Origin: Sphingobacteriales bacterium 46-32
Lineage (GTDB): Bacteria; Bacteroidota; Bacteroidia; Chitinophagales; Chitinophagaceae
Assembly (NCBI GenBank): GCA_001898485.1
Contig: MKTY01000014.1
Location: 62,001 to 126,000, forward strand
DNA: 64,000 nt
Direction: 5' to 3'
The notes beneath the pieces were generated by a model. It was given only the letters and a program-made list of their open reading frames with translations. It was not told where the DNA came from and searched no databases. This document shows, piece by piece, positions 31,738 through 41,142 of this stretch (the first letter of the stretch is position 1; every line of letters starts with the position of its first letter). The translations under genes were made by a program, and so were the position numbers.

Positions 31738-31753
31738 AACAAATGCCGGGCCA
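31738..31753 (-). promoter_or_regulatory. Sigma-54-like promoter for DUF2383-cupin unit
   Basis: On the minus strand TGGCCCGGCATTTGTT: GG at -24 and TTG at -12 with correct spacing. Similar to TGGCCCTGCCTTTGCA at 14967-14952. Confidence 0.5.
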
Positions 31754-31818
31754 TTCAGCAGCAGTGCTTGTATAACTCCTTTTCGGGATAGAGCCGCTTC
31801 AGGACATATTACTCAATT

Positions 31819-31831
31819 CCCCATTCGGAGG
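31819..31831. promoter_or_regulatory. CCCCA-N3 half-dyad upstream of DUF2383 promoter
   Basis: CCCCATTCGGAGG shares its first eight bases with CCCCATTCTGGGG in the 50-bp palindrome; the right half is degenerate. Its centre is 73 bp upstream of the -24 element at 31753. Confidence 0.4.
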
Positions 31832-32073
31832 AACTTGTTACCTTTTTGGGGTCGTTTCATTGCTGGCTGCCGGGAAAGAATGCACACAAAAATGCCGGGA
31901 CTGAGTCCCGTAAAAAGATGCGATGATGCGGAGTTTGTTTAAAAAATGGTTTGTGCACAATGCTCCGGAGTAATAAATAGTCCTGAAGCAGGATAGCTGT
32001 CTGTGATTTTATAAACACATACCACTGATATCGCAGACCTCAACCAGCAGTGCTGATTGTCCGGTTATTTAAT

Positions 32074-33312
32074 CTAATAAAATGACAGTACCCTGTTTCG
32101 CGCGATTAAAGCAGAGCCGATAATGCCCGCTTTTTCTTTGAGCCTTGATACACTGAGTTTGGAGTCGCTGTTGACCAGGCTGAGCGAATATTTATTGAGT
32201 GCAATTTTTGTGGTAAGATACAGGTAGTCGCCCGTAGCGGTCAGGGATCCGCCCAGTACGACCAGTTCAGGATTATACAGGTTGATGAGTACGGCAATGC
32301 CTCTGCCCAGGTTGTAGCCGATTTTTGAAATGAGTTCGATGGCCAGTACATCTTCCTGCCGGGTGCCTTCAATGATATCGGCTATTGTCAGGTTTTCGGC
32401 ATCGGTTGTTTCCTGTACAATATTGGAAACAGAGCCATCCTGGATTTTTTTGCTGAACATACGAAGCAGGGCCCTTCCGGATGCTTCCGTTTCGAGACAG
32501 CCCTTCTTGCCGCAATGGCAGATGATCTCGTTGTCGAAGAGGGGAATATGGCCAAACTCTCCGCTGAACCCCGATTTGCCATAATATACTTTTCCGTCTA
32601 TCAGGATTCCAAGGCCCAGACCATAGTCGATGTTGACGAATAAGACATTCTTTTCATTTTTCACCACACCCTTGTGAAATTCACCATAGGCCATGGCTCT
32701 CGAGTCATTTTCGAGATAAACCTTGATGCCGCCAATCCTGCTCTCGATGTAGCTGGCCAACGGTTCCTCTCCAAAATGAAAAAAGCTGAAGCTGTAGCCG
32801 CTGTTGGTGTTGATACGTCCGGTGAGGTTGATGCAAATGGAAAGGATATTTTTTTCTTTTACCTGGGGTCCCTTTAAAAAGCGCTGAAGGATTTCGATCA
32901 GGTTGTCGAGGCTTTGTGCCGTGTTTTCGAGCACAAAGGGAATTTCCATGTCGGTATGGGTCAGGTTCTTTTTAAAATCGAGCAGTCCGATATTAATATA
33001 GTTATCCCTTACATCCATTCCCAGAAAATAGCAGGCATCGCTTAACAGACCGTAGTGACTGGCAGGTCTTCCGGCAATGGAATCGATCTTTCCGCAGTCT
33101 TCAATAATACCATCTTCGATCAGTTCTGTGATAATACTTGTAGCGGTGGGTATGCTGATGTTGAGGTTTTGGGAAATTTCGGGAATGGTGCATTCCTCCT
33201 GGGCATCCAGCAGACTGATGACCTCTCGTTTGCGGGTCAGGTGTTTAAAAGCCACACCTCCCTGCTCCTCGTCGGTGAAAAGATGCTTCAGTTTGGAAAT
33301 CTTCATAGACAT
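32074..33312 (-). CDS. ROK-family transcriptional regulator
   Basis: 412 residues. N-terminal winged helix-turn-helix (EVISLLDAQEECTIPEISQNLNISIPTATSIITELIEDG, near 28-66), then a ROK sugar-kinase-like domain: FLGMDVRDNYINIGLLDF, FVNIDYGLGLGILIDGKVYYGKSGFSGEFGHIPL, and the zinc motif CHCGKKGC near 264-271. This is NagC/Mlc/XylR-type architecture: a repressor released by a sugar ligand. Divergent to the AGE-family epimerase and the SusCD locus, which it probably controls through the AT-rich palindrome between them. Alternative start two codons in (33306). Confidence 0.93.
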   Translation of the reverse strand: MSMKISKLKHLFTDEEQGGVAFKHLTRKREVISLLDAQEECTIPEISQNLNISIPTATSIITELIEDGIIEDCGKIDSIAGRPASHYGLLSDACYFLGMDVRDNYINIGLLDFKKNLTHTDMEIPFVLENTAQSLDNLIEILQRFLKGPQVKEKNILSICINLTGRINTNSGYSFSFFHFGEEPLASYIESRIGGIKVYLENDSRAMAYGEFHKGVVKNEKNVLFVNIDYGLGLGILIDGKVYYGKSGFSGEFGHIPLFDNEIICHCGKKGCLETEASGRALLRMFSKKIQDGSVSNIVQETTDAENLTIADIIEGTRQEDVLAIELISKIGYNLGRGIAVLINLYNPELVVLGGSLTATGDYLYLTTKIALNKYSLSLVNSDSKLSVSRLKEKAGIIGSALIARNRVLSFY

Positions 33313-33430
33313 AAGATGGTTTATTATTAATCTTTTAAAGAAAACAGCCCCAGGATAAAAAAATAATAAAGCAAATTTACGAAATATTAATTAAAAATAT
33401 TTGCTGAAAACCAATTTGTTAGCCTTATAG

Positions 33431-33475
33431 ATAAAATAAATTATTAAATAATTATTACTTAATAAATTATTTTAT
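33431..33475. promoter_or_regulatory. AT-rich 17-bp imperfect inverted repeat, candidate ROK operator
   Basis: ATAAAATAAATTATTAA (33431-33447) faces TTAATAAATTATTTTAT (33459-33475): one mismatch, 11-nt spacer. It lies in the 200-bp region between the ROK gene and the epimerase gene and just upstream of TATATTTA (33487-33494), a possible -7 box. ROK repressors of the NagC/Mlc type bind AT-rich palindromes. Confidence 0.5.
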
Positions 33476-33512
33476 TAAAAAGCCCCTATATTTAGCAAAT
33501 AATTTAAATAAG

Positions 33513-34724
33513 GTGGATAAAAGCAAAGAAATTGAACAATCGCTAAGCGGCTATAGCACACTTTACAGAAAGGAGCTGTTGGAAAATGTACTGCCCTTTT
33601 GGATGCAGAACAGCCGCGATACTGAATTTGGCGGCTACTTTAATTGCCTTAACAGAGACGGATCTGTATATGATACAGACAAGTTTATGTGGTTGCAGGC
33701 AAGAGAGGTCTGGACCTTCGCCACGATGTATGAAAAGGTGGAGCCCAATGAGCAATGGCTTGAGATGGCCAGCCAGGGCGCTGAGTTTATCCTGAAACAT
33801 GGCAGGGATAACCAGGGCGACTGGTACTTTTCACTTACCCGTGAAGGCAAACCCCTGACCCAGCCGCACAGCATTTTCAGCGATTGTTTTGCCGCTATGG
33901 CCTTAAGTATACTCGACAAAAACCTGCCCGGCCAGGGTTATGGCGAAGTAGCCCTGCAGACTTTTGAAAAGATTCTTCAAAGAAAGGAAAACCCCAAAGG
34001 CAAATACAGTAAAGCTTATCCCTCCACCAGACCCATCAAAGGATTTGCATTGCCCATGATATTATCCAACCTGGCGCTGGAGATGGAGCATATACTGGGC
34101 AGAGAAAGGGTAGACGCTTTTATACCTGGAGTGATTCATGAAGTAATGGAGGTTTTTTACAAACCCGAGCTGGGGCTGATCGTGGAAAATGTGGCGCCCG
34201 ACGGATCGCTGGTCGACAGTTTCGACGGACGTCTCCTGAATCCCGGCCATGCCATCGAAGCCATGTGGTTTATGATGGACCTGGGCGAAAGAATACAGGA
34301 CGATAGCCTGATCAGAAAAGCAGTGGATATTGCCATCCGGGAAATTGAATATGGCTGGGATGAAAAGTATGGGGGCATTTTTTATTTCCTCGACAGAAAC
34401 GATTATCCCCCCCAGCAACTGGAATGGGATCAGAAATTGTGGTGGGTGCACCTCGAAGCCCTGGTAGCCATGGCCAAGGGATATGCGCTGACCAACGATA
34501 TCCGTTGCTATAACTGGTTTGTAAAACTGCACGACTATACCTGGGCTCGTTTCCGCGATACGGAATTCGGAGAGTGGTATGCCTATCTCAATCGCCAGGG
34601 AGAAGTGCTGCTGCCATTGAAAGGGGGGAAATGGAAATGCTGTTTTCATGTGCCCCGGGCATTACTGAACATCTGGAAAACGATGGAGTCGATCGTGGAA
34701 AAAAAGGAAGTTCCTGTGCTGTAA
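33513..34724 (+). CDS. AGE-family N-acylglucosamine/cellobiose 2-epimerase
   Basis: 403 residues, starting with GTG (MDKSKEIEQSLSGY). An (alpha/alpha)6-barrel enzyme of the AGE family: FWMQNSRDTEFGGYFNCLNRDG, KFMWLQAREVWTFA, PHSIFSDCFAAMAL, LLNPGHAIEAMWFMMDL, and the closing KLWWVHLEALVAMA and KGGKWKCCFHVPRALLNIWK. His in NPGHAIE and in FHVPR match the catalytic histidines of the family. It interconverts N-acylglucosamine and N-acylmannosamine or mannose-containing sugars. Cytoplasmic, as there is no signal peptide. First gene of the catabolic locus. Confidence 0.9.
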   Translation: MDKSKEIEQSLSGYSTLYRKELLENVLPFWMQNSRDTEFGGYFNCLNRDGSVYDTDKFMWLQAREVWTFATMYEKVEPNEQWLEMASQGAEFILKHGRDNQGDWYFSLTREGKPLTQPHSIFSDCFAAMALSILDKNLPGQGYGEVALQTFEKILQRKENPKGKYSKAYPSTRPIKGFALPMILSNLALEMEHILGRERVDAFIPGVIHEVMEVFYKPELGLIVENVAPDGSLVDSFDGRLLNPGHAIEAMWFMMDLGERIQDDSLIRKAVDIAIREIEYGWDEKYGGIFYFLDRNDYPPQQLEWDQKLWWVHLEALVAMAKGYALTNDIRCYNWFVKLHDYTWARFRDTEFGEWYAYLNRQGEVLLPLKGGKWKCCFHVPRALLNIWKTMESIVEKKEVPVL

Positions 34725-34873
34725 ACAGCCGATCGGCATTCGCTGATTGATAATAACTGCAATGAATGGATTTGTTTAACTGCTGAGAATAAGAAATGAC
34801 TACTGTAGCAAATTTCTTTATCGTTTCATAACTAAACCGGGATTACCAAAACTAATTTTATTAATTAGAACTT

Positions 34874-37800
34874 ATGGAAAAGGAAAGTAAAGCGCTGATT
34901 AGCCAAAAGCATTTGAGACCAATAATGGTCCTTGCTTTATTATGTTTCACATTCCTCACAACGATTGCACAAAACAAGACAGTTGTAAAAGGAACGGTTA
35001 CTGGTACTACCGGCCTGCCGGTGCCCAGTGTAACCATTTTGCAAAAAGGAACAAGAAATCAAACGGTTTCTGATTCCCTGGGTAAGTTTTCAATTTCTGT
35101 CACCAACCCGGCACAGGCAGAACTTGTGTTTACTTCGGCGGGTTTTGAGCCCAAAGAAGTGGCTGTAGGTGGAAAAACCAACCTCAGCGTGGTACTGGAA
35201 ATCGCCACCCGCGTGCTCGATGAAGTGGTAGCAGTGGGTTACGGTACGGTAAAAAAACGTGATGTAACGGGTTCCGTTGCTTCCATCAAAGGCGAGGAAC
35301 TGATGAAGACAAACCCCACCAGCATTAACCAGGCCCTGCAGGGTAAACTGGCTGGTGTGGTAGTAAGTCAGGCAGATGGTGCGCCCGGTGCAGGTATTAA
35401 TATACAGATACGTGGTGCCAACTCTTTTACCACCAGTACCGAACCTCTCTATGTAATAGATGGTGTGCCTTTTAATACCGGCGAAGCTCCTGGTTCGGAT
35501 TATGCCACGAAACAAACCAATAACCCGCTTAACCTCATCAATCCCAAAGATGTGTTGTCAATTGAAGTGTTGAAGGACGCATCGGCTACCGCCATCTACG
35601 GATCACGCGGTGCCAATGGCGTGGTACTTATCACCACCAAATCGGGTTCAAAGGGGAGAACCAGGGTTGAATTCAGTTCAACTACTACAGTATCCAAACC
35701 GGTTAAACTTATTAAAGTACTCGATGCTGCTACCTATGCCGAGTACCGCAACGAAATGATCCGGAACAGATACCTGTATGATGGGGGTGAATTTGTACCT
35801 GATTCAAGCCTGCCTTATCCTATTCCCGGCAAATGGGGTTACACAACCGTTATTGATCCCGTTACCGGTCTGCCTACCATCATCGACAGCGCTTATAATG
35901 CCAGCCCCCAGGATTACCGCAATGGTTATATGGGCAATGGTACCGACTGGCAGGATCAGATTTTCCATACAGCGCTGACCCAGGATTATAACCTGAGCAT
36001 CTCAGGTGGTGATGATAAAGGCACCTATATGTTTTCGATCGGTAGTCTCGATCAGCAGGGGGTAATCCGTAATTCTTATTTTAAACGGTATAATATCCGT
36101 TCCAACATAGACCGTAAGATCAACGACTGGTTTAGCTTTGGTAACTACCTCACCGCCTCCAAGTCAGATAACAGGATGGCACGTACCAATTCAGAAACCT
36201 ACGGTATTATCCCATCGGCACTGGCCTTTACGCCCACACGTACCGTGTTTGATCCGGATCAGCCTTCTGGTGTGTCGGAAGATTTTTCGAATGGTTTATC
36301 CAACCCTTATTTATATGTACGTACAGCAAAGAACATTCTGAGTTCGATGAATCTGTACAACTCAACTTTTGCCAAACTGAAGCTGGCCGACTTCCTTACA
36401 TTCAAACAGGATCTGGGCTATGCTTACAGCTACAACCAGCGCGATATCTATTATAACAGATATATCAGCGGCGGTATTGCTCCTACCAACGGGTATGGCA
36501 TGCAATCAGACAACTATTATCAGAGCGTATTGCTTCAGTCTACCCTGAATTTTAACAAACAGCTTTCCGATATTCATCGTATCGATGGGGTGGCAGGTTT
36601 CACTTACGAGAATGTGACCTGGGGCGGCAAGACCATGAGCGGATCCAATTTCCCCAATGACATTACGGAGAATAACGACATGGGATCTGCCTTGCTGCAG
36701 AATATAAACTCATCGAGCAAAGGAAAAAGCTCGCTGATGTCATTCCTGGGTCGTGTAAACTACTCGCTGTTCAACCGCTACCTGTTAACAGCCAACTTCC
36801 GTCGTGACGGATCAAGCAGGCTCTCCAAACAGGGAAGATGGGCCAACTTCTATTCATTTGCCGTAGCCTGGAAGCTGGCCGATGAAGAATTTATCAGAAA
36901 TCTCAATCTCTTTGATGAGCTGAAATTGCGTGCAGGTTATGGTGAAACAGGCAACCAGGGAGTGAGTGCTTATGCCACCCGCTCCAGAATGACTGCACAA
37001 AACTATCCTTACAACGGCTCGCTGCAGAGCGGTTATGCGGAAGACCGCTGGGGTGGTCCCGCAGCGCCCAATCTGAAATGGGAAACAACCCGCCAGATAA
37101 ACGTGGGCCTTGACATGGGCTTCCTCAACAACCGTATCAGCTTTGTAATAGACTATTATTACAAAAAGACATCCGATCTGCTGCAATATGCCTTTATTCC
37201 GCTTAGCACTGGTTTCTCAAGTATTGCCACTAACTATGGTAATGTTGAAAACAAAGGTCTTGAGATCAGCGGAAGCTTCGGGCTCGTTCAGCAACGCGAT
37301 TTTACCTGGAAGATGGATGCCAATATTGCATTTAACAGAAATAAAATAAGCGGTCTGGATGCAGACCAGTTCTCAGATGTTGTTTGGGGACTCGAAAGTA
37401 TGTTCCTCCGCAGAAATGGTTATGCTATCGGTACAATCTACGGGTATCAGGAAAAAGGATTTTATGATAATGAAGCAGAAGTGCGTGCCGATCCCGCTTA
37501 TAAAAACGAAAGCGATGCCAAGATTAAAAGCATGATAGGTCAGGTGAAATACCGCGACAATAACGGCGATGGCATTATCGATGACCGCGACAAAGCAATT
37601 ATTGGCAACACCAATCCCGACTTTATCTACGGTGTGACCAATACACTTACGTACAAAAACTGGACATTCAGTTTCTTCTTCCAGGGCATTAGCGGAAACG
37701 ATATCCTTAATACCAACCTGCGTTCATTTGACATGGCCAGCACCACCAATATGCCCCGGTTTGTATGGGATAACCGCTGGACACCCGATAATAAACAGAA

Positions 37801-38107
37801 CGCTCAGTATCCCCGTGCTGATATCACTTTTACCCGTAGCCTGAAAGCATCTGACCGCCTGGTAGACAATGGTTCTTACCTGCGCCTCAGAAACGTGTCG
37901 CTCGGATATCGCTGGGACCGGCCGATCAAACAGATCAGCTCTTTGAACTTCAATTTATCAGCAAATAACTTATTGACTGTAACGAAATACAAATGGTACG
38001 ATCCGGATGTAAATGCATTTGGAAGTGATCCTGCACGCAGAGGGGTGGATATGGCTTCTTATCCATCTGCCCAGACTTTCACATTTGGTGTACAGGTTGC
38101 ATTTTAA
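34874..38107 (+). CDS. SusC/RagA-family TonB-linked outer-membrane transporter
   Basis: 1077 residues: signal peptide 1-32 (ending FLTTIAQ), a carboxypeptidase-like regulatory domain (VVKGTVTGTTGLPVPSVTIL), the TonB box/plug entrance (VLDEVVAVGYGTVKKRDVTGSV near 115-136), plug (VIDGVPF, ASATAIYGSRGANGVVLITTKSG), and a 22-strand barrel ending FTFGVQVAF. It imports oligosaccharides captured by SusD across the outer membrane. SusD follows after 33 bp. Confidence 0.97.
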   Translation: MEKESKALISQKHLRPIMVLALLCFTFLTTIAQNKTVVKGTVTGTTGLPVPSVTILQKGTRNQTVSDSLGKFSISVTNPAQAELVFTSAGFEPKEVAVGGKTNLSVVLEIATRVLDEVVAVGYGTVKKRDVTGSVASIKGEELMKTNPTSINQALQGKLAGVVVSQADGAPGAGINIQIRGANSFTTSTEPLYVIDGVPFNTGEAPGSDYATKQTNNPLNLINPKDVLSIEVLKDASATAIYGSRGANGVVLITTKSGSKGRTRVEFSSTTTVSKPVKLIKVLDAATYAEYRNEMIRNRYLYDGGEFVPDSSLPYPIPGKWGYTTVIDPVTGLPTIIDSAYNASPQDYRNGYMGNGTDWQDQIFHTALTQDYNLSISGGDDKGTYMFSIGSLDQQGVIRNSYFKRYNIRSNIDRKINDWFSFGNYLTASKSDNRMARTNSETYGIIPSALAFTPTRTVFDPDQPSGVSEDFSNGLSNPYLYVRTAKNILSSMNLYNSTFAKLKLADFLTFKQDLGYAYSYNQRDIYYNRYISGGIAPTNGYGMQSDNYYQSVLLQSTLNFNKQLSDIHRIDGVAGFTYENVTWGGKTMSGSNFPNDITENNDMGSALLQNINSSSKGKSSLMSFLGRVNYSLFNRYLLTANFRRDGSSRLSKQGRWANFYSFAVAWKLADEEFIRNLNLFDELKLRAGYGETGNQGVSAYATRSRMTAQNYPYNGSLQSGYAEDRWGGPAAPNLKWETTRQINVGLDMGFLNNRISFVIDYYYKKTSDLLQYAFIPLSTGFSSIATNYGNVENKGLEISGSFGLVQQRDFTWKMDANIAFNRNKISGLDADQFSDVVWGLESMFLRRNGYAIGTIYGYQEKGFYDNEAEVRADPAYKNESDAKIKSMIGQVKYRDNNGDGIIDDRDKAIIGNTNPDFIYGVTNTLTYKNWTFSFFFQGISGNDILNTNLRSFDMASTTNMPRFVWDNRWTPDNKQNAQYPRADITFTRSLKASDRLVDNGSYLRLRNVSLGYRWDRPIKQISSLNFNLSANNLLTVTKYKWYDPDVNAFGSDPARRGVDMASYPSAQTFTFGVQVAF

Positions 38108-38140
38108 TTCGTTGACTCAATATTTAAAACTCAGATAACG

Positions 38141-39847
38141 ATGAAAAGTTTATCAAAATTCATAACGGTAATAGCGATTACTTGTATGGCGGTTTCCTGC
38201 AAAAAACCGCTCGATGAGCAGGCTTATACATTTGTGTCGGGAGAGGATCTGATAAGAACAGGAAACTATAAAGAACTCGTTGCCGGCGCCTATAATACAT
38301 TGAGTTTTCCTTTTGAATGGGGTAACTATCACAATATTGTCAACTTTGATGTAGACTATCAGAGCGGTCCTACCTGGGCATTTGGCGAGATTGGTGCGGG
38401 TAACTTTTATGAGAATGGCTCTGCCCGTAGTTTTTATCAGTCATACTATCAGGCTATTCACCGGGCCAATTATCACTCTTACCTGGTTTCGCAGATGAAT
38501 GTGCCGGAAGACGAGAAGAATAATGCTATCGGCGAACTGAAATTCCTGAAAGCCTGGGCCTATTTCAACCTGGTACAGTTTTATGGCGATGTGGTGCTTT
38601 ATACTACTTCTGTATCTGAAGGTGCACCATTGTATAAACCGCGCTCGCCGATTAAGGATGTATATGAGCATATCATAGAAGAACTCAAAATTGCTGAGAC
38701 TGCTATGTATTCAACGCACAGCAGCAAATATCAGAAAGGACATCCCTCAAGCGGAGCCGCCAAAGCATTACTGGCAAAAGTGTATTGTACGATTGGTTCT
38801 GCTTCAATGGCAACAGGCTCTCCGGTATCGGTAATGGGTGGTATTGCATTTTATTACGACGATAATGGCAACAAGGTGCGTGTGCCATATCCTGCCAAAC
38901 AAAATTTTGCCAAAAATCAGGTAGCGGGTTATGAGTCATTCGATTCAAAAGAATACTATCGCCTGGGTATGGAAAAAGCTAAAGAACTGATTGAACTGAA
39001 CGATTTCGATTTGTATGGTTCTCAGGCTGAGCTCTGGGCTCCCGGTAGTAAAAACGGCAAGGAGTTTATCTTCACCCTGCAGACAATTGCCGGCAACGCT
39101 GCGCTGAGCAACTTTGTAGCTACCGACTACTGTGGGTATTATATGCCTTCCGGACAATTGCAGAGCGGTTACTACGTACAGCGCGATCACTGGTACCAGT
39201 TGTTTGATGATGGTGATGAGCGTATTACCTGGGGTGTAATGCACCGGGTGCCTTTTACCTACGATGCCAATACCAATACTCTTTATTATTCCTATTACCC
39301 TGCCAAAGACAGCGTAAAAGTGCGTCTTGGGCTGGATGGGTACAAGCCCACAGATCAGCTGCGTTATGATGCTCATTTGTACGGATCTAAGCTGATGAAA
39401 TTCCGCCAGGTATCAAATGCCCTGGATGGCAATCGTACTGATTTCAATTTCCCCTTTATGCGTTATGCCGAAGTATTACTCCTGTATGCTGAAGCCGACA
39501 ACGAAGTAAATGGTCTTCCCTCTGCTTACGCTATACAGCAGGTGGATAAGCTGAACGCCCGCAACAAGGCCGTACTGGCTGCAACGATGGGTACCAATAC
39601 ACCCTGGACGCAGGAGTCATTCCGTTCATATATACTGCAGGAGCGCGCCAAGGAGTTTGCCGCAGAAGGTATACGCCGGTTCGATCTGCTGCGTTGGGGT
39701 ATCTATCTGCAAACAATGAATGCCCTGGGAGGAACAGATGAAAATGGTGTGATCAAGCGGCGCGAACAACGTCATTTGCTGCTGCCCCTGCCGGCAGATG
39801 AAGTGAATACCAACCCCTTTATTGAAGCGAATAACCCCGGTTGGTAA
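38141..39847 (+). CDS. SusD/RagB-family nutrient-binding lipoprotein
   Basis: 568 residues. Lipobox CMAVSC (Cys 20), a helical TPR-like SusD fold (ELKFLKAWAYFNLVQFYGDVVLY, GAAKALLAKVYCTIGS), and the conserved C-terminal region QERAKEFAAEGIRRFDLLRWG with the final LLPLPADEVNTNP. It caps the SusC barrel and binds the glycan. Aromatic residues for binding are plentiful in the 170-370 region. Confidence 0.97.
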   Translation: MKSLSKFITVIAITCMAVSCKKPLDEQAYTFVSGEDLIRTGNYKELVAGAYNTLSFPFEWGNYHNIVNFDVDYQSGPTWAFGEIGAGNFYENGSARSFYQSYYQAIHRANYHSYLVSQMNVPEDEKNNAIGELKFLKAWAYFNLVQFYGDVVLYTTSVSEGAPLYKPRSPIKDVYEHIIEELKIAETAMYSTHSSKYQKGHPSSGAAKALLAKVYCTIGSASMATGSPVSVMGGIAFYYDDNGNKVRVPYPAKQNFAKNQVAGYESFDSKEYYRLGMEKAKELIELNDFDLYGSQAELWAPGSKNGKEFIFTLQTIAGNAALSNFVATDYCGYYMPSGQLQSGYYVQRDHWYQLFDDGDERITWGVMHRVPFTYDANTNTLYYSYYPAKDSVKVRLGLDGYKPTDQLRYDAHLYGSKLMKFRQVSNALDGNRTDFNFPFMRYAEVLLLYAEADNEVNGLPSAYAIQQVDKLNARNKAVLAATMGTNTPWTQESFRSYILQERAKEFAAEGIRRFDLLRWGIYLQTMNALGGTDENGVIKRREQRHLLLPLPADEVNTNPFIEANNPGW

Positions 39848-39874
39848 TTGTATCAAATCATAATCATAAAGAAA

Positions 39875-41011
39875 ATGAAAAAGACATATATACAGCGTTT
39901 GTTCATTTGCCTGGCAGTCCTTTCTGCACTTTTTATGGCTTCCTGTAAAAAGGATGATATTAAACTGGCAGCGCCAAAGTTGTTGAATATCTCTACGATC
40001 AAAAAACTGGACAGCATCATTTATGCCGGCAATATGGGCGACTGGATCGCCATACACGGTACCAGTCTTTCGAGCATTACTGAAATAAAGCTGAATGACG
40101 TATTGGTTGACCTGGAAGAGATGTATGAAGAAAATGGCGTGGTCTACCTGCAAATACCTGTCAGACTGCCGCTTGAGGTTACAAATAAACTATATCTGAA
40201 AACAGCAGCGGGAGAAACCGAGCTTCCTTTCACAGTAAACAGTCCTGACCTGGAGCTCACAGGTATGTTTAATGAGTATACGCCTCCCGGCGATACCATC
40301 CGCATCTATGGTAAATTCCTGAAGCTGTATGAGGTGGATGCTTCCAATTCGGTGGTGATGTTTGGGGATAAGGAATCTCCGGTTATTACGGCTACTGATA
40401 ATTATATAACAGCTAAAGTGCCGGTGACCGTACAGCAGAACGTGAAAGTAAAGCTGATAAATAATAAGTACAACGCCGAAGCTGTTTGTCCGGGCTATTA
40501 TCAGGATAAGAAATATGTGATCACTTCTTTCGACACCGATTTTCCCTATACCAGCGGCACAGGCCAGCAATGGGTGGGCGAATGGCCCGATCCCAAACCG
40601 ATATCAGGAAAGTATATCCGCTTTGAAGTGGATCAGCAACGTTACCCCAGCGGCCTTGGCTGGTTCTACCTGATGGAAAATAGCTACAATTATCAGTTAG
40701 ACATGATACGGCATCCCGAAAATTATGTACTCAAGTTTGAACTGAATATGGCACTGCCTATCCGCAAAACAAATTTCTTTATTTATTACTACTGGGCGGT
40801 TGCGCCAACAGCTATCGGGGGCGATGTATTTACAGTTCAAAACCTGGGTCGCTGGCAGACGCTTTCCATACCTCTGGAGAAAATTATTCCCATGGGTAAT
40901 ACAGGAACATCAACCAGCTTCTCGCTCAATTTCCGGGTTGAAAATTTTGCGCCGGTAGAGCAGGTGGCCATGTATTTTGATAATTTCAGAATTTATAAAA
41001 AAGGAGAATAG
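39875..41011 (+). CDS. IPT/TIG-domain surface glycan-binding lipoprotein
   Basis: 378 residues from MKKTYIQRLFIC; the ORF upstream of 39875 overlaps the leader. Lipobox FMASCKK (Cys 21). Two IPT/TIG-type immunoglobulin repeats (about 40-200; GDWIAIHGTSLSSITEIKLNDV, GDTIRIYGKFLKLYEVDAS) followed by a beta-sandwich glycan-binding domain with many Trp/Tyr (QQWVGEWPDPK, YPSGLGWFYL). This matches the SusE/F-like surface glycan-binding proteins encoded after SusD. It sits 27 bp after SusD. Confidence 0.85.
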   Translation: MKKTYIQRLFICLAVLSALFMASCKKDDIKLAAPKLLNISTIKKLDSIIYAGNMGDWIAIHGTSLSSITEIKLNDVLVDLEEMYEENGVVYLQIPVRLPLEVTNKLYLKTAAGETELPFTVNSPDLELTGMFNEYTPPGDTIRIYGKFLKLYEVDASNSVVMFGDKESPVITATDNYITAKVPVTVQQNVKVKLINNKYNAEAVCPGYYQDKKYVITSFDTDFPYTSGTGQQWVGEWPDPKPISGKYIRFEVDQQRYPSGLGWFYLMENSYNYQLDMIRHPENYVLKFELNMALPIRKTNFFIYYYWAVAPTAIGGDVFTVQNLGRWQTLSIPLEKIIPMGNTGTSTSFSLNFRVENFAPVEQVAMYFDNFRIYKKGE

Positions 41012-41142
41012 GCTCTATACCAGCCTGCTCCTTGCATAGAGCATATCTGGTTTAAGACAGGCATTAAGCGTTTTTTCTATAACCGCAAATAGTACAGGCA
41101 AATAAGCCTTTGCGATTGTTTGCAATAAATGTTTAGTTAATC

